Positions 25,401 to 32,543 of a stretch of DNA of 64,000 bases are shown piece by piece. The DNA is taken from NCBI GenBank assembly GCA_900548455.1, contig URKQ01000008.1:62001-126000 (forward strand), written 5' to 3'. Below the pieces are notes generated by a model. It saw only the letters and a list, made by a program, of their open reading frames with translations. It was not told the origin of the DNA and searched no databases. Position 1 is the stretch's first letter. Every line of letters begins with the position of its first letter. The DNA is from an uncultured Clostridium sp. (GTDB lineage Bacteria > Bacillota > Clostridia > Clostridiales > Clostridiaceae). The translations under genes and the position numbers were made by a program.

Positions 25401-27561
25401 ATTCTAATGATGTCAACTTGTTTTTTATAAATGCATTACTAAGGATATAGAAATTCCCTCTCTGTGCAATACCCGTGGCATCTGTTTTCCAGAAGTCTTC
25501 ACTGTGTTGTGTCATAACACCTTCTGGTAATGTTAATTTTGTAATTCCTTTTTCTTTGAAGGCATTAGCCCCTACACCTTCTACAATTCTTCCTGTTTGG
25601 TCCTTTGCAGGAATGACCAATTCCTTATTTGTTGCGAGTTTTCCTTCGCCCTGTTCCGAGAAACCTTTCACAACCCATACTGTGATATTAGTAGTTGAAG
25701 AATATTCCTCTGCTGGATACAATGATACACTTTCTTCTCCATAAGTAAAATCCTCTGCTGTCCATACAGATGTGTCTGTTAAATACACTTTATGATAATC
25801 AGACGTTGGAAAGTTTTTTGTATCTTCATACTGAGTTTTTGAAGAAACATAAACTTTTGTCACCACTGGTTGAGTACTATCTGAAGATTCTTTTCTAAAA
25901 GTATTCTTATCAAGTTTTGTAACTGTAGTAGGCAGCTCTATTTCAGAAATCATTTTATTTCTAAATGCATCTGCACCAATTTTTTTCAAGCCTTCCTGTA
26001 AAATCACTTCACATGGTCCATTCAAATAATTCTTCGTGGAGAAAGCATAACTCCCAATGCTTGTGACAGTTGATGGAATTTCTATTTTACTAAAATTATT
26101 TCCAGCAAATGCACGACTTCCAATTTCTGTGATTCCTTCATGCAATTCAATACTTGTTAACTTTTCCATCCAGTTATTACCATCACTGCATCCAAATGCA
26201 CTGGCTGGAATCGTTGTTAATCCTTTTGATAAGCTAATTCGTTCTAATTTCGGATTGGTTGCAAACGCACCACTTCCTAATGAGGTAACACTGTTTGGTA
26301 AGATAACGCTTGTTAAGCTATTTGTTTGGAATGCCGCATTTCCTATTTTCTCCAATTTAGAAGGAAATGTAACCTCTTTTAGACCATTATTTTGAAATGC
26401 AAAGTTACCAATTATTTTTACACCACTTGGTAAATAAACGGAATCAAATTTTTCCGTTTCTGATGCAAACAAACCATATCCACCAGAAGACGCAGTACCA
26501 ATCTCTGTAATATACTGACCGTCTTTGTTAAATTCTGGAATGACTAGATCGTTATTGGTTTTTCTTTTATCCATTCCTGAATCTGACAAACCTGTGATTG
26601 TTGTTCCATCCACAGTAAAATCATTAATGTTCCATGGCAGATTCGTATCACCAGAACCATCGTTTACGACCAACTTCTGCACATATGATTTTTGCGATGC
26701 GGTTTCTTTGCCTGTATGATGAATGCGATCTTTTCCTTCCAATTCTGCATTATCTGTGTACATATACACAACACCAGCAACATATTGCACTCCATCAACT
26801 GTGTATGTTTTGTAAGTATCCTTTGCAGTTGCTTCAATTGGTTCCATTCCTGTGTTTAATAGGAACGCATCTTTGTTTACTACTTCTGTATAATCTGGTA
26901 AACGAACTGATTTAATAAAGTTATTTGTAAATGTCAACCCATGCATTTCAAGTTGAAAATCACATGTAGTTGGAAAATTAACCGTTGTGATTCTATTTTT
27001 TGCAAATGCCTGTGTTTCTAACCACCAAATTGTTTTTGGTAATTTTACAGTTTCAATTTTATTATTCATAAATGCATTTGATAAAACTGCAATAACTCCT
27101 TCTGGCAAAACTACAGAAGTTAATTGGTTACCTGAAAATGCATTTTCAGCAATCACAAAATTCCCTCTCTTGGTTACTTTGTGAGTAATGGTATCGTCAT
27201 AGTCTGCCATCATTCCCGTAGGGAACACTACTGATGTAAGTCCTTTACCTTTAAACGCACTACCAGCTATGCCGACAATGGCATATCCCTCATCGTCAAC
27301 TGATGGGATTACTAAATCTTTGCTCTTTGCTAATTTGTCTTCACCGGATTCAGAAAAACCTGTAATCGCCACTCCTTTGACTTTAATTTGTCTTGTGTAA
27401 TCGCAACCATACAAGTCTTTTTCATAAGGTCCATATGTGAAATCTTTTGATGTCCAGACTACTTCACTTTGGTTTTCCACATCTGTTGCGAATACGGAAA
27501 TTGCATTTGATATTAGCATAATAAAACATAACAGCAATGCAATCCATCTTCTCTTTTTCAT
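22438..27561 (-). CDS. Giant BspA-type leucine-rich-repeat surface protein
   Basis: 1707 residues. A signal peptide (about 1-26) is followed by LRR_5 (BspA-like) repeats with the pattern AFxxNxLTxVxLPxxVxxIGxxAF. Five tandem modules each open with W-x3-DFTY-type sequence (about residues 36, 308, 598, 862, 1186), and each continues with a linker of the type GFSESGEDKLAKSKDLVIP. After them come a bacterial Ig-like segment (about 1490-1570), a Lys/Glu/Gln-rich coiled-coil stalk (about 1575-1665), and a membrane helix ending in GKKKIN. No LPxTG motif is seen. BspA-type proteins bind host proteins or other cells; the target is unknown. Base composition is visibly less AT-rich than that of the neighbours, pointing to transfer. 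Confidence 0.93.
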   Translation of the reverse strand: MKKRRWIALLLCFIMLISNAISVFATDVENQSEVVWTSKDFTYGPYEKDLYGCDYTRQIKVKGVAITGFSESGEDKLAKSKDLVIPSVDDEGYAIVGIAGSAFKGKGLTSVVFPTGMMADYDDTITHKVTKRGNFVIAENAFSGNQLTSVVLPEGVIAVLSNAFMNNKIETVKLPKTIWWLETQAFAKNRITTVNFPTTCDFQLEMHGLTFTNNFIKSVRLPDYTEVVNKDAFLLNTGMEPIEATAKDTYKTYTVDGVQYVAGVVYMYTDNAELEGKDRIHHTGKETASQKSYVQKLVVNDGSGDTNLPWNINDFTVDGTTITGLSDSGMDKRKTNNDLVIPEFNKDGQYITEIGTASSGGYGLFASETEKFDSVYLPSGVKIIGNFAFQNNGLKEVTFPSKLEKIGNAAFQTNSLTSVILPNSVTSLGSGAFATNPKLERISLSKGLTTIPASAFGCSDGNNWMEKLTSIELHEGITEIGSRAFAGNNFSKIEIPSTVTSIGSYAFSTKNYLNGPCEVILQEGLKKIGADAFRNKMISEIELPTTVTKLDKNTFRKESSDSTQPVVTKVYVSSKTQYEDTKNFPTSDYHKVYLTDTSVWTAEDFTYGEESVSLYPAEEYSSTTNITVWVVKGFSEQGEGKLATNKELVIPAKDQTGRIVEGVGANAFKEKGITKLTLPEGVMTQHSEDFWKTDATGIAQRGNFYILSNAFIKNKLTSLELPEGVIYVGGNAFKQNQLSEVIFPKTLMLIGNASFAQNQIQLLSFTESTDFALNIDAQGFAVNKISAVQLPVNTEKVAKWAFMQNTGMEPVTSGTTAEKKGGIVYMYKADATGNYIDHIDNGKSNVQKLIVGTIPSKYTSWNENDFTYDVAGTSITGLSNDGKDKIKVNPMLELPKVGLTGEKIVALGDGTNNKGIFVYSEGDKNYTPASIVLPDSLTQIGKWTFALNATLTYEAEMKAINLPDGLVEIGQTAFQNSKLESVSIPDSVTIMGTGSFTGSANLKEVKLSRNVEVIPQSAFASAVELKNIAIPEGVKEVGKQAFAGTHVEELSLPSTLLEIGQRAFENHNLVALEIPSGVKNIGKYAFRGNQEGYTGKLKTLVLHEGLLSIGQEAFVGSAIEEVTLPSTTVLSTVDKAADCIFGNKSKPAEPIVVVLVSDESKVNAYNTSYANNYSHRVVYDELLGSGWNHKDFTYDEGTATITGWSESGQAKRTQLRELVLPDTTPDGKTIVAVGEGAFKIPDNEIVITKFGVDSPNGMRSVKLPNGIQTIGKDAFSQNALTEVDLKSVTEIGYRAFYGNDLVKVQIPDTVTKLGDGAFATNDITELKLSSGVTVIPQGVFSMNIRLESIEIPDTVTEIGARAFAGARLTALTIPKSVVKIGEKAFHLHHLSSLTIPGNVKEIGDSAFEGTYKATTLTKLVIEEGVEYIGKYAFKEALLETVYLPNSIKKIGEKPFLNNAGKDGSHIVEIITKNYEHLSFLDDSYSITYAGIWPISVYENSIKLSADAVSYTGTELKPTVSIEGLTEGKDFVVSYKNNIEVGTATVVVTGINGYNGEISKTFVITSNPFVAENAQLKADKEQLQAEIDTLNKQLNSHKCETKIVEKIVENVVEKDVPVEKEVETTVDQKEVEATVDEKEVPEQESKQESKQEQKQKQEVKDKSTEESKEKVESGKAKIGNNHLIIGIVIGVLVGGCIVYLLFGKKKIN

Positions 27562-27744
27562 AATCTCTTCCTCCTACATTTATGCACATTTATTTAATAA
27601 TATCATTTCACCCTATAACTTCCAATGCATTCACTTATTGATATTTTCTATCATTTATCATCTTGTATTACATTTTTCTATAACATTGCACTTTTTTTGG
27701 TTTTTATGGCATAATAGATGTAAATAAAATTTAGGAGCAATTTT

Positions 27745-28704
27745 ATGATACTGTGGTATTTATTATTTGGACTAGGGTTTGGAATCATTTTGCAACGCTC
27801 ACATATTTGTTTTGTGTCTGCAATGAGTGATCCTCAGATTACCGGATCAACAGAAATATTTCGTTCTATTTTGATTGGAATTCTCACCTCATCTCTTGGA
27901 ATTACAATCATAAAATATTTATCAAATGGCACATTGGATTTACTCGGTGTTTCTACTATTAGTATTCCACTTATGTTAGGAGCATTTTTGTTTGGCATAG
28001 GAATGATGCTTGCTGGAACATGTGCTTCCGGAATGTTCATTCGGTTATCCGAAGGACATATGGTACACCTTTTCACCATTTCCAGTGTGATTATTGGTTA
28101 TCTGATTGGTACCAAACACTATACTACACTTTGGTCTAACTTCATCGTAGATGCACCTGTCATTTTTTTGCCACATGAAATCGGGTGGAGCGCTGGCATC
28201 GGCTCTAATATTTTAATTATACTTTTGCTCTATATGGTAGCACGAAAGTATGAACCATCCACTACAATCTCATATCAAGCTAATTATTTATACGGTGCTA
28301 TCTGTTTAGGAATACTTAATGTACTTCATTTTCTTGTATTAAAGTCTACATGGTCAATTACTGGGGCATTCTTTTGGTTTGGTGAACTTTCCAATCTAAA
28401 GGGGGATTCCCTAATAGCTGCTCTCGGACCAAATCTAAGAAATTTGGGGTTATTTCTCGGTGCTTTCTTATCTGTACTAGTATGCAAGAATTTTCATCTA
28501 CAAAAAATCCGTTCATGCAAACAGATTTTGGAATCGGTGATAGGCGGTTTGCTTATGGGCTATGGTGCTTGTATTGCTGGTGGCTGTAATATCAGTGCAT
28601 TCTTTATTAGTGCAGCCTCACTTTCACTATCAGCTTGGGTCTTTTTAATCTTTTTGTTTATGGGCTCATTTGTTGGAATTAAAATATTATATAAATTATT
28701 GTAG
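27745..28704 (+). CDS. YeeE/YedE-family membrane transporter
   Basis: 319 residues with about nine or ten membrane segments. Conserved Cys-containing motifs of the family are present: RSHICF (Cys22), GTCASG (Cys93) and GACIAGGC (Cys276 and Cys281). YeeE (TsuA) imports thiosulfate through such cysteines, and a YedE subgroup is associated with selenium genes, so a sulfur- or selenium-oxyanion cargo is plausible; the sequence alone does not decide. It is divergent from the BspA gene and 7 bp before the gene carrying an in-frame TGA, with which it forms an operon. Confidence 0.88.
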   Translation: MILWYLLFGLGFGIILQRSHICFVSAMSDPQITGSTEIFRSILIGILTSSLGITIIKYLSNGTLDLLGVSTISIPLMLGAFLFGIGMMLAGTCASGMFIRLSEGHMVHLFTISSVIIGYLIGTKHYTTLWSNFIVDAPVIFLPHEIGWSAGIGSNILIILLLYMVARKYEPSTTISYQANYLYGAICLGILNVLHFLVLKSTWSITGAFFWFGELSNLKGDSLIAALGPNLRNLGLFLGAFLSVLVCKNFHLQKIRSCKQILESVIGGLLMGYGACIAGGCNISAFFISAASLSLSAWVFLIFLFMGSFVGIKILYKLL

Positions 28705-28711
28705 GTGACTT

Positions 28712-29344
28712 ATGGAACACAAGAAATTAAAGAAGATAACTTTATATCATAAAGAACAGAGAACGATTATTCTCCTATTAGTTGTATTTTTCCTTTCTGG
28801 TTTGAAATTGCCGCAGATTCGTGAACAACTATCGAAAGCAACACCGAATACATGCACGAATATGATTGTTGAGAAGGGAGATTCTGTTATAGATGATGCT
28901 ACAGACGAACTTCAAGATACATCGAATGTAGTAGCTGAAAAAACGGAAGTGGATACCTCGATTGTAGTAGCTGAAAAAACAGAAGCAGATACCTCGAATG
29001 TAGTAGCTAAAAAAACAGAAGCGGATACTCCTATGTCTGAAGAACCAACTACTAATGTTGCGTCACCGCCCACTACTATAGATCCCAAACAACCTCATAT
29101 TCCTGTTGATTCTTCCAAAAACGTATCACCTACACCTCCAATGCCCGAGGAAAATAAACCTCATGAATCTACCACTTCTCCTTCGACTACTCCAGTTGAA
29201 AAAGAATGGGTTCAACCAGTATATAGGACGATTCACCATGATGCTGTATACGAAACCAAACGTGTTGTTTCCTGCAATTATTGTAATGAAATCTTTCTAA
29301 CAGTAGGGGAATTTCAAATTCACAAAGATGCGAATGGTGGATGA
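28712..29344 (+). CDS. Membrane-anchored or secreted protein with Cys2-His motif, interrupted by in-frame TGA
   Basis: 210 residues to the TGA. A membrane or signal segment (about 19-36) is followed by a low-complexity stalk with three copies of a ~15-residue repeat (DTSNVVAEKTEVDTS type, about 70-112) and a Pro/Thr-rich part. The C-terminal domain has VYRTIHHDAVYETKRVV, then CNYC and an His about 14 residues on, a probable metal site. The frame does not end naturally at the TGA: 32 further sense codons follow and read as the rest of the domain (see 29345-29443). It lies 7 bp after the YedE-type gene and looks co-transcribed. Confidence 0.8.
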   Translation: MEHKKLKKITLYHKEQRTIILLLVVFFLSGLKLPQIREQLSKATPNTCTNMIVEKGDSVIDDATDELQDTSNVVAEKTEVDTSIVVAEKTEADTSNVVAKKTEADTPMSEEPTTNVASPPTTIDPKQPHIPVDSSKNVSPTPPMPEENKPHESTTSPSTTPVEKEWVQPVYRTIHHDAVYETKRVVSCNYCNEIFLTVGEFQIHKDANGG

Positions 29345-29443
29345 GGTGGCTTACATACAACTTGCAGGTATGCAAGTCAGGAGGTACTCGTAAAAGAAGC
29401 CTGGGATGAAGAAGTTCTGGTTTCTGAAGGATATTATAAATAA
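29345..29443 (+). other. In-frame continuation past TGA, with SECIS-like hairpin
   Basis: After TGA (29342-29344) the same frame reads GGLHTTCRYASQEVLVKEAW and then DEEVLVSEGYYK to TAA at 29441. The KEAWDEEV stretch is the normal closing motif of this type of Cys-rich surface domain, so the ancestral gene ended here. At 29360-29377 ACTTGCA-GGTA-TGCAAGT forms a 7-bp hairpin whose GGT apical loop begins 23 nt after the TGA, within the range of bacterial SECIS elements. Either a selenocysteine codon or a nonsense mutation. Confidence 0.55.
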
Positions 29444-29445
29444 TA

Positions 29446-29461
29446 GGGGCTGTCGCACTAA
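29446..29461 (+). repeat. Right terminal motif of the island
   Basis: GGGGCTGTCGCACTAA, three bases after the last stop of the island operon. It is identical to the left arm of the terminator at 32491-32534 but here lacks the right arm, and it is the inverted counterpart of 22411-22426. Confidence 0.5.
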
Positions 29462-29468
29462 GTTAATG

Positions 29469-29531
29469 ATATGCTCCCTTCTAGGTAGACAAGTGAAATG
29501 ATAAAAGCTTGTCGCTTAGGAGGGAGTATAT
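29469..29531 (+). mobile_element. Long imperfect hairpin, possible IS end remnant
   Basis: ATATGCTCCCTTCTAGG-TAGACAAG (29469-29493) pairs imperfectly, with G-T pairs and one bulge, with CTTGTCGCTTAGGAGGGAGTATAT (29508-29531). The right arm contains a GGAGGGAG Shine-Dalgarno followed by an ATG at 29534 that opens only six codons. This looks like the leader of a lost transposase gene. The rest of 29444-29821 holds the right direct repeat and the LCP promoter region. Confidence 0.4.
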
Positions 29532-29540
29532 TTATGTTCA

Positions 29541-29613
29541 AATATGTTAAATAATTGAATATATGAAAAGTCCGTAGTAAAAAAATTTCATTAAATTTAT
29601 ACCCTTCAGTATG
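29541..29613 (+). repeat. Right copy of ~73-bp direct repeat flanking the island
   Basis: Same orientation and about 88 percent identical by eye to 22148-22219. It lies about 200 bp upstream of the first LCP gene. Confidence 0.8.
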
Positions 29614-29821
29614 ATTTTATCGTATAATTATTTAATAGTTTATTTCTAATATGATAAAAAAATTAAAAATTCAAGTTTGTTAATTGTACCATTTATAATA
29701 TAATTGATAATTATACCTATAAATATAATTTTAAAAATAATTAGAATTTATGAAAATGTGTCAAAGATATAAGATATAATAGTACATTAAATTATGGCTC
29801 TGCAGAAAGGATGGTTTTATT

Positions 29822-30916
29822 TTGGCAAAGACTGAAAATGGTGGAGAAAATCGATCAAAAAAATCTCCACATAGAAATTTAACTGAAAAAGAACTTGTTG
29901 CTCGTAAAAAAGCTGCTCGAATAAAAAAGAAAAAGAAAAAAAGACGCATTATATTACTAATTACAACTCTCTTGATTTGCCTTATTGCTATATTAATCGT
30001 TAGCGGTTTTTCTTCTTTAAGTAAAATAAAGCGAACTAAACTAAATGATGATAACCTTGGAATAAGTGATAAATTTAATAAGAATAGTTCTAATTATTCA
30101 GATGTATTTGATGATATAGTTAACATTGCTCTTTATGGTGTAGATGAGGAATCTTACGATACCCAACGTTCAGACTCTATTATGATTGGAACATTAGATA
30201 ACACTCATAAAAAGCTTAAAATTACAACTTTGATGAGAGACACTTATGTGAATATACCTGGTCATGGTTATGATAAACTTAATCATGCCTATGCATATGG
30301 TGGACCTCAATTATCAATATCTACAATAAATAAGAACTTCGATTTAAATATTACAGATTATGTAGCTGTAGACTTTGGTGAACTAGAATCTATTGTAAAT
30401 GCAATTGGTGGCGTTACTATGGATTTAAGTGATGAAGATATTAATGTTCTTAATGAGTATCTAGATTATGTTTATACTTTTAATAAAGAGCCTGTAAAAA
30501 AAGTAAAACGTAGTTCCGATGGTTTAGTTCACTTAAACGGCTTTGAGGCCCTTAGTTATGGTAGAAATAGAAGTACTCCTGATGGTGACTTTGGAAGAAC
30601 TCAAAGACAACGAAATCTAATTGAAGCTATGTTTAATAAAATCAGTAGCTTTGGTACTGCTAAATTAGCATCTACTATGACAAAATTATTGCCATATGTA
30701 GAAACAAGTTTAACTAATTCAGAAATTCTTACTCTCGGAACTCAAGTACTGTCCCTAGGAAATATGTCTATAGAACAAGCTAGATTTCCTAGAGATGACT
30801 ATAGTGAAAACTCTCTTATAAATGATATTTTTTATTTTACATTTGACGAGGATATAGCTAGAAGAGAAATATATGAATATCTATTTAAAGATAAAAAAAT
30901 ATGGGAAACTGAATAA
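29822..30916 (+). CDS. LytR-CpsA-Psr (LCP) family glycopolymer ligase
   Basis: 364 residues. A basic cytoplasmic N-terminus is followed by one membrane helix (about 40-60) and an extracellular LCP domain. Conserved elements: RSDSIMIGTLD, the Arg/Asp motif TLMRDTYVNIPGHGYDKLNHAYAYG and the late YGRNRSTPDGDFGRTQRQ. LCP enzymes move lipid-linked glycopolymers (teichoic acids, capsule) onto peptidoglycan. Start is TTG at 29822, with AAAGGA about 11 nt before it; the next ATG is internal and has no such signal. It is followed by a paralogue. Confidence 0.93.
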   Translation: MAKTENGGENRSKKSPHRNLTEKELVARKKAARIKKKKKKRRIILLITTLLICLIAILIVSGFSSLSKIKRTKLNDDNLGISDKFNKNSSNYSDVFDDIVNIALYGVDEESYDTQRSDSIMIGTLDNTHKKLKITTLMRDTYVNIPGHGYDKLNHAYAYGGPQLSISTINKNFDLNITDYVAVDFGELESIVNAIGGVTMDLSDEDINVLNEYLDYVYTFNKEPVKKVKRSSDGLVHLNGFEALSYGRNRSTPDGDFGRTQRQRNLIEAMFNKISSFGTAKLASTMTKLLPYVETSLTNSEILTLGTQVLSLGNMSIEQARFPRDDYSENSLINDIFYFTFDEDIARREIYEYLFKDKKIWETE

Positions 30917-30936
30917 ATTATTATACATTGTTAATT

Positions 30937-30975
30937 AAAAGTTGCATTGTATTTATTATAATGTGACTTTTATGT
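30937..30975 (+). terminator. Probable terminator between the LCP genes
   Basis: AAAAGTTGCATT (30937-30948) pairs, with two G-T wobbles, with AATGTGACTTTT (30960-30971), followed by a short AT tail. Confidence 0.55.
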
Positions 30976-30997
30976 TAATTTACTTAAACTTTAGCGT

Positions 30998-31031
30998 TTG
31001 TAATCTTATTGTAACCTTATTGTAGTATAAT
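30998..31031 (+). promoter_or_regulatory. Three phased TTGTAA repeats abutting a -10 box, upstream of LCP2
   Basis: TTGTAA at 30998 and 31009 and TTGTAG at 31020 recur with an exact 11-bp period and run into TATAAT at 31026. Direct repeats with one-turn phasing just upstream of a -10 box are typical of winged-helix response regulators of the PhoB/OmpR type. No good -35 hexamer lies at 17 bp, which fits an activated promoter. The regulator is unknown. Confidence 0.5.
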
Positions 31032-31091
31032 ATTATATTATTATGTATTAAACCAGCGAATTTTTAAAAAATCTATAGGGAAGTGATTAAT

Positions 31092-32474
31092 TTGTCAAAT
31101 AATAACTCTAGCACGAGTGGTAAACATAGTAAAAAAAAGCCTAAAAATAAAAAGAAATTAACTATAATTATTTCAATAATACTTCTAGTTGTTGTAGGGC
31201 TTGGCGCCACTGGATATCTATACGCTAACAATTTACTTGGTAAAGTAAAACGTAAAGAAATTAATGAAGAAAATCTAGGGATAAAAGAAGAAGTTACTCA
31301 AAAAGTAGAAAGAGATAAAATTAATAATATAGTTAATATTGCTTTATTCGGAATAGATAGAGATGAAGATGAATATGGTCGTTCTGATGCTATAATGATA
31401 GCTACATTCGATCCGATCCATAAGAAATTAAAGGCTACCTCAATTTTAAGAGACACCTATGTAGAAATTGAAGGCTACGGCAGAGATAAAGCTAACCATG
31501 CTCACGCCTATGGTGGTCCAGAACTTGCAATTAATATGCTTAATAAAAATTTTGATTTGAATATAACTGACTATGTAGAAATAGACTTTGATAACCTTGA
31601 ACATGTTGTAGATGCTCTTGGTGGAATTGAAATGCCAATGTCCGAAGAAGAAGCTGTTGAAGTAAATGATTATACTCGTAGAATGTCTGCTGCTAGAGAT
31701 ATCGAAGATGATCCTGTTACTTTAAAGGAAAATGGTAAAGCTGACCTTGATGGGTTCCAAGCTTTAGGTTACTGTAGAATAAGAAGTACTGCAGGCGGAG
31801 ATCTGGACCGTTCTGGAAGACATAGAAAATTATTGAACGAAATGTTTAATAAGGTTTCTGAACTAGGTGTTGGAGAATTGGCTTCCTTATCCGTTAAATT
31901 ACTTCCATATGTAGAGACAAGCTTAACAAATAAAGAAATTATGGATTTAGCTTATAACGTCCTTACTTTAGGAACAAAGAATATGGAGCAGGAACGTTTT
32001 CCTATGGATGACTATTTAAGTGGTGCTGCTATTGGAACTGGTGAAAAAACATTTTATTTTTGCTACGATGAAGAATACACTGCTGAACAAATAAGTAAGT
32101 ATATATTTGAAGATAAAAAGATATGGTTAGACCCAAATGCGAAACAATATACTCCTAATGTAGCTAAATATGGTGGAATGCTTTGGGATGATTATATAAA
32201 CGGCAAAACATCTAATAACTCAAACCAATGGACGGCTCCAACCAATAATCAAAACAACAATAATCAAAACAACAATAACTTAAATAATAATAATCAAAAT
32301 ACTAACAATAACTCAACTAATAATTCAAATAACAATGGAACTCAAACTGTTCCAAAAGATCCTGTTGTTCCGGAAGTTCCACAAACGCCTTCAGAACAAC
32401 CAGGAAATACAACAAATCAGCCTGGTGAAAATACAACTACCCCACCAGCAGGTACTGGAACTCAAACGCCTTAA
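31092..32474 (+). CDS. LCP-family glycopolymer ligase with Asn-rich C-terminal tail
   Basis: 460 residues from the chosen start. Same domain order as its neighbour: basic N-terminus, membrane helix (about 24-44), LCP domain with RSDAIMIATFD and ILRDTYVEIEGYGRDKANHAHAYGG. After about residue 370 a tail very rich in Asn, Gln, Thr and Pro follows, probably an exposed spacer. Start: the frame opens at GTG 31083, but AGGGAAG (31077-31083) lies 8 nt before a TTG at 31092, which also parallels the TTG start of the paralogue. Ends before a strong terminator. Confidence 0.92.
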   Translation: MSNNNSSTSGKHSKKKPKNKKKLTIIISIILLVVVGLGATGYLYANNLLGKVKRKEINEENLGIKEEVTQKVERDKINNIVNIALFGIDRDEDEYGRSDAIMIATFDPIHKKLKATSILRDTYVEIEGYGRDKANHAHAYGGPELAINMLNKNFDLNITDYVEIDFDNLEHVVDALGGIEMPMSEEEAVEVNDYTRRMSAARDIEDDPVTLKENGKADLDGFQALGYCRIRSTAGGDLDRSGRHRKLLNEMFNKVSELGVGELASLSVKLLPYVETSLTNKEIMDLAYNVLTLGTKNMEQERFPMDDYLSGAAIGTGEKTFYFCYDEEYTAEQISKYIFEDKKIWLDPNAKQYTPNVAKYGGMLWDDYINGKTSNNSNQWTAPTNNQNNNNQNNNNLNNNNQNTNNNSTNNSNNNGTQTVPKDPVVPEVPQTPSEQPGNTTNQPGENTTTPPAGTGTQTP

Positions 32475-32490
32475 TAATATATGACCTATT

Positions 32491-32538
32491 AAAAGGGGCT
32501 GTCGCACTAATTATTTAGTGTGACAGCCCCTTTTATAC
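32491..32538. terminator. Strong bidirectional terminator between LCP2 and the phosphohexomutase
   Basis: AAAAGGGGCTGTCGCACTAA pairs with TTAGTGTGACAGCCCCTTTT (32515-32534), loop TTAT. The left arm is the same sequence as the right island end motif. Confidence 0.93.
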
Positions 32539-32543
32539 TTTAA

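Noticed and set aside
32240..32340. Tandem AAC/AAT-rich repeats as a CRISPR-like or microsatellite feature
   Set aside because: They are codons of the Asn-rich tail of the second LCP protein; the unit is irregular and in frame.
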